From contig NZ_JAGGPS010000020.1 of NCBI RefSeq assembly GCF_018613725.1, positions 1 through 64,000 on the forward strand: a stretch of 64,000 bases of DNA, written 5' to 3'. A program made the translations under genes and the position numbers. The stretch comes from Hymenobacter sp. ISL-91. Lineage in GTDB: Bacteria; Bacteroidota; Bacteroidia; Cytophagales; Hymenobacteraceae. The notes under the pieces are model-generated. The model searched no databases and was not told where the DNA came from. It worked only from the letters and a program-made list of their open reading frames with translations. Positions 49,922 through 61,300 of the stretch are shown here, piece by piece; within the stretch, counting starts at the first letter, position 1; every line of letters begins with the position of its first letter.

Positions 49922-50495
49922 CCCGCAGGTAGTTAAGTTCGATGAGGGCCTGACGGTAGTCGCGGATGGTGGTCAGGTAAGTATTTTGGATGGTAAAGGC
50001 CTGGTTGAGGCTCTGAATTAGGACCAGGTAGCTGATTTCGCCGGCCCTAAACAGGCGCTGCGACTGGCTGATGATGGCGCCCGACTGCGGCACGCCGGTC
50101 TGCTCGTAGTAGCTCAGTGCGGCCGAGAACTTGCGCGTATCGGCCAGCGCCTGCTGGTAGAGGCTGCTCAGCTCCAGGCGCTGGGCCTGCAGCTGGTAGC
50201 CGGCCGCCTCGCTGCGGGCCGTGGCCGCCTGCAGCTGCGAGCGGTAGGTCCAGAACCAGACAGGCACCGACACGCCAAACTGGAAGCGGTAGCGGAGCGC
50301 CGAGTTCTCAAAGGCCTGATTCTGGTACCCCACCGTGAGGGCCGGCGTGCGCCGGGCCCGCACCAGACTGATACCCGACTGGCTCAGGGCCACGTTCTGG
50401 GTAGCGGCCGCCAGCGTGGGGCTGCGCACCAGGGCCGCGCTGTCTTCGGCGGGCAGGACGCTGAGCAATGCCCCGCCGGTTTGCACCAGCTCGGG
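49914..50495 (-). pseudogene. czcC: TolC-family channel gene, 5' half missing
   Basis: Only the C-terminal half of an outer-membrane efflux protein remains, about 190 of some 400 residues: SPTLAAATQNVALSQSGISL, TPALTVGYQNQAFENSALRY, the second helical repeat SQLQAATARSEAAGYQLQAQ and the end QNTYLTTIRDYRQALIELNY. Upstream of about 50495 the frame stays open to 50921 but the residues are the reverse reading of a Tn3 transposase gene on the plus strand. So the N-terminal half and the signal peptide have been replaced. The pump operon downstream has lost its own channel and probably its promoter; another TolC may serve it. Confidence 0.85.
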
Positions 50496-51035
50496 TCCGT
50501 CGCCGGCTCGCTGAAGCTGGGCTACGTGACGGCCTCGTTGTTTATCCGCAAGCTGCAGGCCTACCCCCGGCAGCACCAGCTCACCTACGGCTTGCAGGAA
50601 TACGGGCGGCTGGTCAAAACCATTTTCATCCTGCGCTACCTGCTGCACCAGCCCCTGCGCCGCAAAATCAATACCCAGCTCAACAAAGGCGAGCAACTGC
50701 ACGCGCTGCGCAGCTGGCTTTGGTTCGGCGGTGACGGAGTGCTGCGCCGCAAGCAGGAAGAAGCCCAGCAGGAGGTCGTGGGCTGCCTCAACCTGCTCAC
50801 CAACGCCGTGGTCGTCTGGAACACGGTCTATATGCAGGAAGTAATTACCCAGCTGCGGGCCGAAGGCTACCCCGTACAAGACGAGGACCTGGCCCATCTC
50901 TCCCCGGCCCGCTTCGAGCATATCAACCGGCTGGGCAAATACACCTTCGCCGAGCAGGAAACCTTGCTGCGCAACGGCTTACGCCCCTTGCGCCAACCCG
51001 GACAGGTGGTCGCGCCGACGGCGGCAACAGCTTAG
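50481..51035 (+). pseudogene. tnpA: Tn3-family transposase, C-terminal fragment
   Basis: About 180 residues equal to the end of Tn3 TnpA: VAGSLKLGYVTASLFIRKLQ, YGLQEYGRLVKTIFILRYLL, RRKINTQLNKGEQLHALRSW, EVVGCLNLLTNAVVVWNTVY and LSPARFEHINRLGKYTF. These carry the last catalytic Glu region but not the two Asp, so the fragment is inactive. It ends inside a 38-bp terminal repeat (51031-51068), as in complete Tn3 elements. Its 5' side joins the broken tolC gene near 50495. It is not the source of the stub at 24880, as its terminal repeat is of a different sequence group. Confidence 0.9.
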
Positions 51036-51068
51036 CGTAATTTTTCGCCCCGTTGTAACGAGAACCCC
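51031..51068 (-). repeat. 38-bp Tn3-family terminal repeat, second type
   Basis: Read on the minus strand it begins GGGGTTCTCGTTACAACGG and ends TTACGCTAAG, the Tn3 GGGG...TAAG format. It differs widely from the repeats at 9935 and 24840, so it belongs to another Tn3-family element. The partner repeat was not found in the window. Confidence 0.8.
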
Positions 51069-51079
51069 AATACCTGCGA

Positions 51080-51790
51080 ATGCGTGCTCGGCTGCGCGAC
51101 CTCAATCAAGAACACCGCCAGCATCTGAGTCTGGATTATGGCGCTCTGAGCGGCCTGCTCTTCGACGTGGGTGTTAAGAAGCTGATTGTGGGCGACCAGC
51201 AATTTGCCACCGATGAAGACCGTGACAAGTACCAGCAGCAGGCCCAGAAGCGCCACAAAGAAGTCCAGAACGAAGTTCAGGAGGAAAACCAGCACACCGA
51301 GATGCAGCACCACTTACTGCGGATTGGCAAAGCCCTGGGCTGCGACGTAACCACGGCTATCAACGACCGCAACCGTCTTTGCGGGGGCCAGAAACTTTCG
51401 TTTCTGTGCCTCGACCAGCACCCCGAACTACCCGTGCCGGCCGACGTGGCCAGCACCATTCGCCTGATTGACATTGTGTGGTTCGCGCCCGGCACCAGCC
51501 GCGTAGTAGCGGCCTTCGAAGTAGAGAAAAGCACTAGCATCTACAGCGGCATCCTGCGCCTGACGGATTTAGCCTTTTCCATGCCCGAGCACGAAACCGA
51601 TTTGTATTTGGTAGTACCCGATGCCCGTGAAAAGGAAGTGCAAGCGCAGCTCACGCGTCCCGCTATCCGGGCCGCCGGAGCCACCATTCGTTACGTTCGG
51701 TTCTCGGAACTGCGCCAGCACTGCGAGGCCCTGTGCAAGTTTGGCGACTCGCCGGCGGCCATGTTGAAGATTGCCCGTTCTGTTTCTTAA
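51080..51790 (+). CDS. PD-(D/E)XK nuclease-like protein, possibly 5'-truncated
   Basis: A 236-aa protein. The first 75 residues are highly charged and coiled-coil-like (DKYQQQAQKRHKEVQNEVQE). A nuclease-like domain follows: HHLLRIGKALGCDVTTAIND, IRLIDIVWFAPGTSRVVAAF then EVEKSTSIYSGILRLTDL, where Asp in LIDIVW and the E-V-E-K can be aligned to a PD-(D/E)XK site, and DLYLVVPDAREKEVQAQL. Domains like this occur at the end of larger restriction-type proteins. The ATG lies 11 bp after a Tn3 terminal repeat, so the original N-terminus may have been removed. It is convergent with the large defence operon. Confidence 0.6.
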   Translation: MRARLRDLNQEHRQHLSLDYGALSGLLFDVGVKKLIVGDQQFATDEDRDKYQQQAQKRHKEVQNEVQEENQHTEMQHHLLRIGKALGCDVTTAINDRNRLCGGQKLSFLCLDQHPELPVPADVASTIRLIDIVWFAPGTSRVVAAFEVEKSTSIYSGILRLTDLAFSMPEHETDLYLVVPDAREKEVQAQLTRPAIRAAGATIRYVRFSELRQHCEALCKFGDSPAAMLKIARSVS

Positions 51791-51933
51791 CGCTCCTTTT
51801 TCTGTACAACTCAACCACTGGGCAGTGGGGAAGAAATGTTTGTCAAATTCAGCGAAATCCGTTCAAAAAACTTGTTCAGCAATCAAAGTACAATGAATCC
51901 TACTTTCGTGATGAGAAACCTGTACTGGGAATA

Positions 51934-54900
51934 TCATAACAAGGGATTGTGCTCGTCGTTGGCATCAGCCTGCACGTTAAACCTCTCATTCATGAACTTC
52001 CTCACCGCGCCGGGATTGGGAAAGCGGGCATTGTTCTCCAGCCCGAAAGCGCCCAGTGAAACCAGGGGCATTTGCTCCAAGCTCATTCTAAATTCAGCCG
52101 ATTGAAATGCCTCTAGAGGAAACTCCATCTGCAGTTCCACTTCATCTCGCCTCAGGATGCGCTGAAACTCCGCTTTCAAGGCAGTTTGGTGTTCCGCTGG
52201 CGTCGCGAACTTCCGCCCGTCAACTATTCCGTTGACTTTGTAAGAGAGCATGAAGTTCATCATGGCGACAACAATTTGCCAGTCCGGCCAACCTTCTTCC
52301 CGCAGGGCGTGCAGCCAGGGACCGTAGCCGGCATCCTGCTTGAGGCTGGCGAGCGTCTGATAAATGTTGCGTACTGCCTTCTGAAAGCGGTTCCCAATGT
52401 TCTGGACGGCACTCGAAGGATTGTATTTCTTGCTAAGGCCGGCTTTGGGCTGCATGAACAGATTATTCATGGGGAACCCGGATACATCAGGCGGGGCCGA
52501 GAACGTATCACGACCAAACGCCCCGAACGCTTTTTCGGAAAACAGCGACCGGTACATGCGCTGGTAGGAAGTTGCCTGCATGGATTTAGCCCCTAATCTA
52601 CTTTCCGTGAAGAGGCCCCAAAAAGCCTCGTTGTACTCGGCTGCGGGCAGTAAGCTGATGTCCTGGAGAATGGCTTTGAGTGCAACGCTAACGAAGGCAA
52701 CCCCCATTTTTACTACTTCATAGTCCGAGCTGTCAACCCGCTGCACAAAGGCCTTCCATCTGGCTTTCTCATTGTCCGGTAACTGTTCGGGCTCGCTAGG
52801 GGCATCAGTATGTTTCAGGGTGAGGTCAACCAGGCTGCTGGGCAAATGGAAATCCACCTTTGAAAGCGCTATTTCCACCAGCAACACCTGAAGCATGGCG
52901 CAGAAATCCTCGCCCATGGCGTTCATTTCTAACGAGTTAGCAAAATGCACGTGCCATTCTATTCCCAAAGCATGAAACCGCACAGTCCGCTCGGGTCCCA
53001 TGTCGTTAAGCGGCACATCCGCAAAATTCTTGGTAAGGCCAGCCCGTAGTTTAGACTCCGGCAAGTCCGTCTGCAGTACGGCCAGCAGCTCATCCAGGTA
53101 TTCTTCTTTTAAGTACCCGGCCTCGGCTAATTTGGCTTGGGCCATCCCCTGTAACTCCGGGGCCAGAAGGGACACGGCATATAACAGGAAGCCATAGTTC
53201 AGAATGCTTTTCTGGGGCATCTCGGCTCCGTCCGCGTCGATAGGCTCGGGGTCGAACTCGTGCCGCATCATCATGTACAGCTCAAAGTCCAGCAGGGCGC
53301 TGAACCAAGCCCCTTGCATGAAATCAGCGTGGAAAACCATACCAATTCCCTGAGCAATTCGCTTGAGTAGTTTCCGGCTGCCTTTCTGCCAGCTGACCCA
53401 CGTGGCCCACAGCCCATAGTATTTCGCAGCGAAGTGCATGTCCAGTGCGCCGTAGACCTGGGCAATGTTAAGCAAAGCCAGGGTGTAGCCCTCGAACGTT
53501 TCATCCTGCAGCCACAACGCTTTGGCCTCGTGAAAATCTCGGAGCGCTTTGAGTAGGGCAGTGGGCGTTTTCGCCTCCAAGTAAGCGACACCGGAAGCGA
53601 CCAGACGGCGGGCGCGCTCATGCGCGCCCCGCTTCTTTTCGACCACGTCATCAAGTCGGTCGACAAACTCTTTGAAAGCATCAATGAGAAACTCGTTTTC
53701 CTCCTCATCCATCTGTATCAACAGGCGAATGTGCGTGTGGAGACGGTTGCTCAACTGCGTAGCATTGTAGAGTCGGGCCTGACCCAGATTCGCCAACAAC
53801 TGCTCTAAAGGCGCCATAATTTTGGTCACATTCTCCTCATTTCGGTCTTGGCTCCCGGCAAAGAAGTACAGATTAGCGGAGCACTCCAATAGCCGGCACA
53901 AGTCCGAAGGATTGCTTGTTTGGCCCAGAAGCTGGTCTAGTTGCAGCTTAAATTGTTGAAGCCACCCTACGGTTTCTTCCGGGGTTAGCGCGGACTTTTC
54001 GTTCAACGCCGAGGCCATCACCAGGAAGAGCAGGCTTTGAATATCTTCGAAGTCCCCGGCGGCGGTAAAGGCAGAGAAGTCGCTGAAATACTCCCGGATG
54101 TATTCTTCCAACCCGAACAAATCGCCTAGAGCGGGCACCAGATACTCTGTGGGCCGCATACGCAGCCAGAGTAGTTCGTAGAGTCCCTTCTTCCGAAATT
54201 CGGGCTGCGACTCCAGTTGCGTAATGTACCAGGTAAGCAAGCCAATCCAGAACGCGTCGTGGGACTGCAAATTCTTGGCGGCACGGCAGTAGGAAACAGC
54301 CTGCAGTACCTCGTAAAATTCGCCGAGGCGGAAATCAGCCGGCTGACCGATCTCATTCCACTTGATAAATACGTCGTGGTACCACAGGTCTTCCAAGGTG
54401 CCTGCCTGGAGCAGCAGGTTCGTGAGCTCCTGGTTTAGTAGCTTACGGTCTTCCGGTGCCTGTTCAGAGGCCTTGATGTCCACCCGCATGCATAGGATGC
54501 CTAAAAAGCCCCTGCGCCGCTCCCTCGGCATATCCGGCAGCTGCGCCACGAGCTCTTCGAGGCGGGCAATGGTACCCTTGAAGGCCTCGTCCGGGCTCAG
54601 ACCATCAAAGCGCCATTTAATACGGCGCGTAAAGTCATCCCAATCCTGGTCAGTCAGCTTTTGAAAAACAGCAACTGCCTCCTGTACTACCTGCTCTTCG
54701 GCCTCTATCACCAGAATAGCTGGCGCGTTCTCCGCTTTCTTCTTCCGCCTTTCGGCCAGTTGATCGGCTAGTTGCGTGGCGCGCTCCTGAACATAGGACG
54801 TGACGAGTGCCTTTACCTTTGTAGCACATTCGGTGAGCAGGGCCTCAGGAAGAGCTCCTTGGCTGGCCACCCAGCGGCGCAGCAAATCCGACTCATTGCC

Positions 54901-55254
54901 CTCGCGGTGCTCAGCAATGCGGCTGCTGGCTTCAAAAACAAACTCTTTGTCCTTAGCTGCATAATCCGTCTTCACGTGCAGCATGAAGAAGTGCGCTACC
55001 GCCTTTTGTATTTCCTCGCTACGAAAGGAAAAAGGAGTGGAGTACAGCTTCAGTTGGCGAAACGTAGCAACTTGCGTTAACTCGTTGTGCTGAAAAATAT
55101 CCTCTTCATAGTCGCAATAAATTGCTTCGTCAACTTGGTCCAGATAGTTTTCAAGCCACGTTTCAACGGTTTTGAACACTTGGTACTGATAACCACGCAT
55201 GGAAGCGCTGGCATCGGAGTTTTTTGCAAACAGGAAGAGTTTAGAAATGCTCAT
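51934..55254 (-). CDS. 1106-aa protein with N-terminal Cap4/DUF4297-like nuclease domain
   Basis: A very large soluble protein, second gene of the putative defence operon. Start at 55254 (MSISKLFLFAKNSDASASMR). Residues 18-90 look like the DUF4297/Cap4 dsDNA endonuclease fold: GYQYQVFKTVETWLENYL, EAIYCDYEEDIFQHNE with Glu51-Asp52, FRQLKLYS with the Q-x-K pair (Gln67, Lys69), and FSFRSEEIQKAVAHFF. The remaining 1000 residues are mostly helical with acidic TPR/HEAT-like character and no P-loop. With the STAND gene 106 bp upstream it would form a two-component system: sensor/NTPase and effector. I know no named family for this protein. Confidence 0.75.
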   Translation of the reverse strand: MSISKLFLFAKNSDASASMRGYQYQVFKTVETWLENYLDQVDEAIYCDYEEDIFQHNELTQVATFRQLKLYSTPFSFRSEEIQKAVAHFFMLHVKTDYAAKDKEFVFEASSRIAEHREGNESDLLRRWVASQGALPEALLTECATKVKALVTSYVQERATQLADQLAERRKKKAENAPAILVIEAEEQVVQEAVAVFQKLTDQDWDDFTRRIKWRFDGLSPDEAFKGTIARLEELVAQLPDMPRERRRGFLGILCMRVDIKASEQAPEDRKLLNQELTNLLLQAGTLEDLWYHDVFIKWNEIGQPADFRLGEFYEVLQAVSYCRAAKNLQSHDAFWIGLLTWYITQLESQPEFRKKGLYELLWLRMRPTEYLVPALGDLFGLEEYIREYFSDFSAFTAAGDFEDIQSLLFLVMASALNEKSALTPEETVGWLQQFKLQLDQLLGQTSNPSDLCRLLECSANLYFFAGSQDRNEENVTKIMAPLEQLLANLGQARLYNATQLSNRLHTHIRLLIQMDEEENEFLIDAFKEFVDRLDDVVEKKRGAHERARRLVASGVAYLEAKTPTALLKALRDFHEAKALWLQDETFEGYTLALLNIAQVYGALDMHFAAKYYGLWATWVSWQKGSRKLLKRIAQGIGMVFHADFMQGAWFSALLDFELYMMMRHEFDPEPIDADGAEMPQKSILNYGFLLYAVSLLAPELQGMAQAKLAEAGYLKEEYLDELLAVLQTDLPESKLRAGLTKNFADVPLNDMGPERTVRFHALGIEWHVHFANSLEMNAMGEDFCAMLQVLLVEIALSKVDFHLPSSLVDLTLKHTDAPSEPEQLPDNEKARWKAFVQRVDSSDYEVVKMGVAFVSVALKAILQDISLLPAAEYNEAFWGLFTESRLGAKSMQATSYQRMYRSLFSEKAFGAFGRDTFSAPPDVSGFPMNNLFMQPKAGLSKKYNPSSAVQNIGNRFQKAVRNIYQTLASLKQDAGYGPWLHALREEGWPDWQIVVAMMNFMLSYKVNGIVDGRKFATPAEHQTALKAEFQRILRRDEVELQMEFPLEAFQSAEFRMSLEQMPLVSLGAFGLENNARFPNPGAVRKFMNERFNVQADANDEHNPLL

Positions 55255-55360
55255 TGCGCAGTAAAAGGTTAAGCTGACCGAACGCGCAATCTTGCGCATA
55301 GCGGCCAGCAAGTGGCCCACAAGTGCGACGCTGGCACCGGCTCGCACAGGGCGATGTCGA
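55255..55360. other. Intergenic gap in the defence operon with a degenerate gene end
   Basis: On the minus strand 55299-55270 reads MRKIARSVS, almost the same as the last residues of the nuclease-like protein that ends at 51790 (MLKIARSVS and stop). A small GCGCAATCTTGCGC hairpin lies here (55283-55296). It may be a remnant of a related gene between the two large genes. Confidence 0.4.
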
Positions 55361-58300
55361 TCAGTTTAATGCGCTCCGGTGGTAGGTTTCTTGCTGGATC
55401 GCTTCGCCGTCGTGCTGTTGTTCGCGCGTAATGTGCCTTTCCAGAACCAAGCTTTCGTCCAGCGTCCCCAACTGCCGCAACGCCTCCGCGGAAGCCAGCA
55501 CCAGCCATCCTTCGCCGGCCTCGCTGTCGGGGTGGTAGGACCACGCTTCCGGCTGGCCGTCCACCCAGTACACCGACTCCACGAGCAGCGCCCCGTGCTC
55601 ATCCTGCCAGGCGAACAGCTTGGCGGGGGCAGGCTGCCAGCCCAGGTGCCGCGCCAGGGCTGGGTTGAGCGCCAGCCAGCGCGACTTGAAATCAAACTGG
55701 TGGTAGCGGTGGTTGCGGAGCACGATCACGTGCGGGCCAGTCGAGGGGAGCGCGTGGTACTGCTCGGTTAACCGGTGGAACACAGAACCGAAAATCCCAT
55801 CGGCTTCGTCCTCGTCTCCATCTGTGTCGTCAGGAGGCACATCCACCGTGAGCTGGAACTGGTAGGTTTCCGTGCTCCGCTCCCGGGTCATGCCGCGTAG
55901 CAGTGAGTATTCGCCGATCACCCACTGGTCCGGGCCGTAGGCGAGCAAGCATTGCTCGCGGCGGGGGTGCTGGGAGACGGCAGCCAGCCACTGCTGACGG
56001 TCCTGGGGGACGTCCGCGCCTCGCAGCCGCTCGATAAACGCGGGCCGCGGCCGCTCCGGGAACCCGTAGGGCTGGTAGTCGCGCATGGTGAGCAAGGGCG
56101 CAATGGGCGCTTCCGGCAGCGCCCCCGCGTCCAGCAACTCCGTGACCTGCTGCATGATGGCCCGGCGGGCGGCCTCCACCCGGGGCCGGGGGTGCGAATA
56201 CTTCAATCGCTGGTCCTCTAGGTGCTGCTGCAGCGCGCGCTCCGCGGCGTTGGTCCACTGGGTTGGATCCCCGGCGGCCAGCATCAGGGCCGCGGCCCGG
56301 TGCGTCAGCGTGGCCTGGTCGAACCCGGTTTGCTCGGCCAGTGCTCGCATCCAGAAGCCAAATGGGCGGATGAGCGCCGCGGCATCGGCCCGGGTGGAGG
56401 GCGCACTCAAAACCGCCGGGGCCGGCCGGCTTCGGCCCAGTAACCCGGGCGGCTGCAGCGAGAGTGTGTACAGAGCGGGCAGGCGCCGCACGGGGGGATC
56501 GGGCAGCACTACGCCGGCCTCGGCAAGAATCCCCCGGGCCTGTCGGCGCAGCCAGTAATCGGCGGAGACGGCCTGTTCCAGCAGCAATTCCCGAAAGGCG
56601 TGGGTTGCCAGGGCCCGGCGGGTCGTCGCGGGCAGCAGCCCCAGAACTTCACTGAACGCCTCGGCGGCCGGGACTGTCCCTTCGCCCAGCGCCCGCACGG
56701 CCTCGGTGCCGGCCGCCTCATCAAGCTCCACGAGGTCGGCCAGCACGTGCCGGGCCCGCTGCTGCACCAGCGCCACTGGGTGCTGGGTCAGGTAGCTCAG
56801 CAGCCGGGCCAGCACCACGGCGGGGCTACTGTCCCCGGGGGCCAAGTCCGGCAGGTCGGTAAGGGGTTGGCTGGTGGCCATCAGCCGTTGCAGGTAGGCG
56901 AATATTTCGGGCCAGACGTGCTCGACCTGATACTCTTGGGTGAGGCAGGGCAGGATGGTATCCAGCTCTTGCGCATACAGCCCAGCCCAGTCGCCGCTGA
57001 CGGCGTCGTGGGCAAACACCTCAAACGCTTTGCTGGCCGCTTGGGCCGGGTCGAGCGCCCGCAGGGCGGCTACAGCCTGCAGGCGCGAGCCTCCGTCGTG
57101 GCGACGAAGCCAGCCTCCCTCGCCGGCTAGCTGCAAAGCGGCGTGGGCCAGCCGCTGTGCCAGGGGCCGGTCACCGGCCGCCAGTGCACACTCGCTCAGG
57201 GCACTATAATACTCGGCTTGCCGATTGACCGGCGGGGGTAGTTCCGCCACCGCGGCCCACTGCTCCCGGGTGAGGCGACTCCCCTGTTGCTGCAGGACGG
57301 GTGCCCACTTGAAATACGAGTTCTGGCGGTCTTCCTGCCCCAGCAGCTCGACCAGCGCTTCGTAACCCGAAGCCGCTTGCGCCAGCACCTCGGCTTCCGA
57401 TAACCGGACCAGCCCTTGCCGGACCAGCACATTGCCCGCCGGGCGGCCCTCGGGAACCTTGGCCGGGGGACGCACGAAAGCCGGGCAGTAGTCGCTGGTG
57501 CGGTGGCCGCGCCCGGTCACAAAATCATCCAGTACGCCCAACAAGTCCGGGCGCGTCTCTTCGAGGGCGCGGCGCTCGATGGTTTCCAGCAGGGCCGGCA
57601 GGTGCTGGCTGAACAGGCGCTCCCCCAGCAAGGACCAGCCCGCGGTTAGCAACTGGCTCAGCAGTTCGGTTTGCGCGCCCGTGGCCAGCAGCAGGAACAG
57701 CCGGCAGTACACGGGCACGATGCTGGTAAATTCCTGCTCCGTGCGCGCGCGCTGCAGGTAGGCGGCGATGAATTCCAGCAGGCCCGCTTCAAAGTCCAGC
57801 AGGCCTTGGTCGAGTTGCCAGCGCAGCTGCCGCTCCCCCGCCTCCAGGTTCCACTGCAACGTGCTTTCCAGCAGCTTTTCGGAGGCCGACCAGAACGCCC
57901 GGCCCTCGGTCGTATCCTTGAGGTGCTGCAGGTGGGCGACAAACCACCCGATGCGCTCGGGCGCCTGCGCCGGCTGCGCCGCGTTGATGGGGGGCAGCCA
58001 GTCCAACCACGACGTAAACTGGTAGTCTTTGCGGTAGCCCACGCCCAGGGTTTCGGTCAGGGCTTGGCGCAACCAGTGCGTGGCGGCTTCCCGGTCCCCT
58101 ACCTGCCGCCAGGCCGCGGCGTGGGCCATGCACGCGTCCACGCGCTCGGAAACGGCCAGCCCCTCCAGCATGGCCGCGGCCAGGCGGTGCAGCTGGGGTC
58201 GAACCAGGGCCTCTTCCAGCCCCGCCCCGTGCAGCGCCCGGATTGCCTGGCGCTGCACCTCCACGCTCCAGTAGCGGGGGTTGGCCTTGAATTCCGGCAG

Positions 58301-61300
58301 CAGGCACCCTGCCAGCTCCCGCAGGGCGGCGATGCCCGCGGGGGCTACCGCGGCGATGAGCAGCTCCACGTACGCGCCCTGCACCCGGGTGGCCCGGTAC
58401 CAATGGGTGCTGTGGGACTCGGGCTGCTGGTGGTAGAAACGGATGATGGGCCACACCCGCTGCGGCAGCCGGCCCAAGATGGAGGCGTGGGCCAAGGCTT
58501 CGCCCCAGAGTTGCGCCAGCAAACACAGCTTTTGCTGCAACTCCACCAGGATTTGTTCCTCCGACTCGGCGGTGGCCGGCACGGCAGCCGTGATGCTCGC
58601 CGGCTGCCCGGTCAGGTAGAGCAGTTTGTTGAGCGTAATCAGGGGCGCAAACTGCCCCAGGGTCGTTTCAAAACCCGACCAGTCCTGGCTGGCTACCACC
58701 GGTTGCTGTAGGCCCGCAATCCACTGCCGAACCAGGGCGATATCGCCAGTAACGAGGTAGATCAAGTTGGCCACGTGGATTTTGACGGCCGGAGCAGCCG
58801 TCGCCGGATTGCAGACGGCAAGCAACTGGTCTAGGTAGGTGCGCATGCCGGGCCCGTCGCCTTGCTGCAGGCAGTACGCAATGGCGGCGCGCAGCAGGCG
58901 CCCGCGCAGCTGCCGCGCTGGTTTGCGCGCGGCGTCGAGCGTCGTCAACAGCGCTTGAAACTCGGCGTGCTTGCGCGCTTCCAGTAAACTCTCCGCCAAG
59001 TCCTCCAGCAAGCTCAACTGCAACGCCTCGGCCGTTTGGTTGGGCAGGCGCTGCTTGGATTTCTCCAGCGTGATGTTGTCCAGTCGGGCCAGCAGCTGCG
59101 GCAAGGGCTCGAAATGATGCGCAACGGCTACCCAAGCGCCTAGTAATTGTTCCACCTCTTCAAACCGTTCCCCTTTTTTTACGAAGAGCCCACCGGGTTG
59201 AATGGCTTCCGGCTCCGCCAGGACAAAGAGCAGCGCGGCCTCCGCCGCATCCTGGGGATAAAAGTGCCGGGCGGCGCGCAGGGCGGCCACGGGCTCTACC
59301 CGTAGCACGCGTCCGCTGCGCATGTAGTTGCGGGCCGTCTCGGGCTGGCCCAGGGCCAAAAACTCGTCGGTAAAGCCTGCCGGGTCGAGGTGAAAGAGGC
59401 GGGTGTTGAGTTCGGTGAGGGCCAGCACGTACCGGCTCAGCACGGCCACGTCGCCGGTTAGGCGCGCCAGTTCAACGCCCAGCTCCGCATCGCGCCGGAT
59501 TTCTTCCGCGGGCCGGAAGTTCAGCCAGTGCTCTCCGAGCTGATCCAGGGTGGTGGCAGCCAGGAAGCTGGCGTGGTCTCCCGCCCGGAAGTGGTGGTAG
59601 TTGGCGTTCCAGGCCGGCTCCACTGCGGAGGCGGCGTACAAGCTCGCTAAGCGGCGGTGATAGCGGGTTTCCGCCTGCTCGTCGCGCGTTCCCGTGAAAT
59701 GGTCCAGGGCGGTCTGCTCCAGCAGAAACTGCCGGAACGAATTGTGAAAAAAGGCCCACCCACTGGGCGCCAGGCTGAACAGAAATCCCGCCTTCTTCCG
59801 GAACTGCAGCCCCACGTGCGGCCCCAGGTTCCATTCTTTGACGAAGGCGGGTTGAATGGGGCCGTTGACGCGCGCCATCAGGCCCAGTAACTCCACCAAC
59901 TCGCTTTCCTCCTCTATGGGCCGCCACATGGTGCGGTAATAGGTGGTGATGTTGCCGTCAAAGGGCTCGGCCTGCGCGAGCAGCTGCGCCACGCCCTCGC
60001 CGTTTTGCAGCCGCTCGCACAGGTACGAGAGGTAAAGCGGGTGCCCTTGGGATTTTTCGTACACGAGCTGCAGCTGCTGCGCCAGCAGCGGGGGCTGCAA
60101 GGCGTAGGCCGCGACGTAGCGGGCCACGGCGGTCCGGCTCAGCTGGCCCATGCGCACGGTGCGGCCGCCCTGCTGCCAGGCGGCGTGAATCTCCGGGTGC
60201 AGGTCCCGGAGCTCATACGTCTGGCTGCCGAGCACCAGGTAGACGCCGGCCGGCAGGAAAGCAGGGCGCGGCAATTCCCGCAGAAAACTCTGGGTGGCCC
60301 CCACATATTCCCGGGGCACATGATCCAGGCCATCAATGATGAGAATGGTTTTGCGGCCCGTACGCTGGAAATCCTCAGCCAACTCGGTGATCTGCTCCGT
60401 AAATGCCTCGCGCAGAAACAGCCCGTCGGCGTAGGGCAACACCGGCTGGCGATAAAATCCGGCCGCTTTGAGCTGCACGACCAGGTCGAAATACAGGCGC
60501 ACGGCATCGCCGCGCTCATCGGTGTTGGCCCGCGGCGAGGGGTCTGAGAAGTCAAACGCGTAGTAGCGCACGATGCGCTCTGGGCGGCCCTTGGTCCATT
60601 GGGTGAGCAGCGTGGACTTACCGCTGCCGGGGCCCCCTTCCAGAAACAGATACCCGCCGGTGTGCTCGGCCACCTTGTTGTCCAGGGCCTCGAGCGTGCC
60701 GGTCAGGGGCTGGTACTTGCGGACATCGACGACCAACTCGTGGTTGAACGTGGTGCGAAAGCGCCCTTCCCAGTTCAGGGCCTTGACCAAGGCCTGGGCT
60801 GAAAATTCCACCGGCCGATCGGGGTTGCTGACTTGCTCCAGCAGATAGGTCAGCAAGGTCACCAGATCGGCATCTTCCCGCTGATGGTGCAGCTGGGTGC
60901 TGCTGAACGCGTGGGGCACGTAGCTGGGCTGCAACACGAAGTGCGCGGCAAAGTCTGCCAGCGCGCTGCGGCTCACTTGCAGCAGCTGGCCCATATCCTG
61001 CACCGCGGGCTCCCACTTGGCGGCCGGCGGCTGGCGGCTTTCCAACGCCAGCCAGGCTTCGTGGTAAAAGTCGGCGAACGAGCCCAGCCCCACGCCGCCG
61101 GCCACGATTTTGTCGTGGCTGGATAGGGGCTGATTGGTGAGCAGATGCGCCCGCACCGGCAGGCCTTGCCCGGCGTGCTTGCCCCGCAGGCCCTGCCAGC
61201 TGCTTACCAGACCGGGCAGCAGCGCCTTGAAATCGGCGTAGGAAAAGACGCCCCCGGCAATGCTCCACTTCACCTGATAGGCGTGTACTTCCGTCCGGGT

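Noticed and set aside
49914..50921. A full 335-aa TolC-like protein
   Set aside because: Residues before about 145 are the antisense reading of a Tn3 transposase fragment; only the C-terminal half is TolC.
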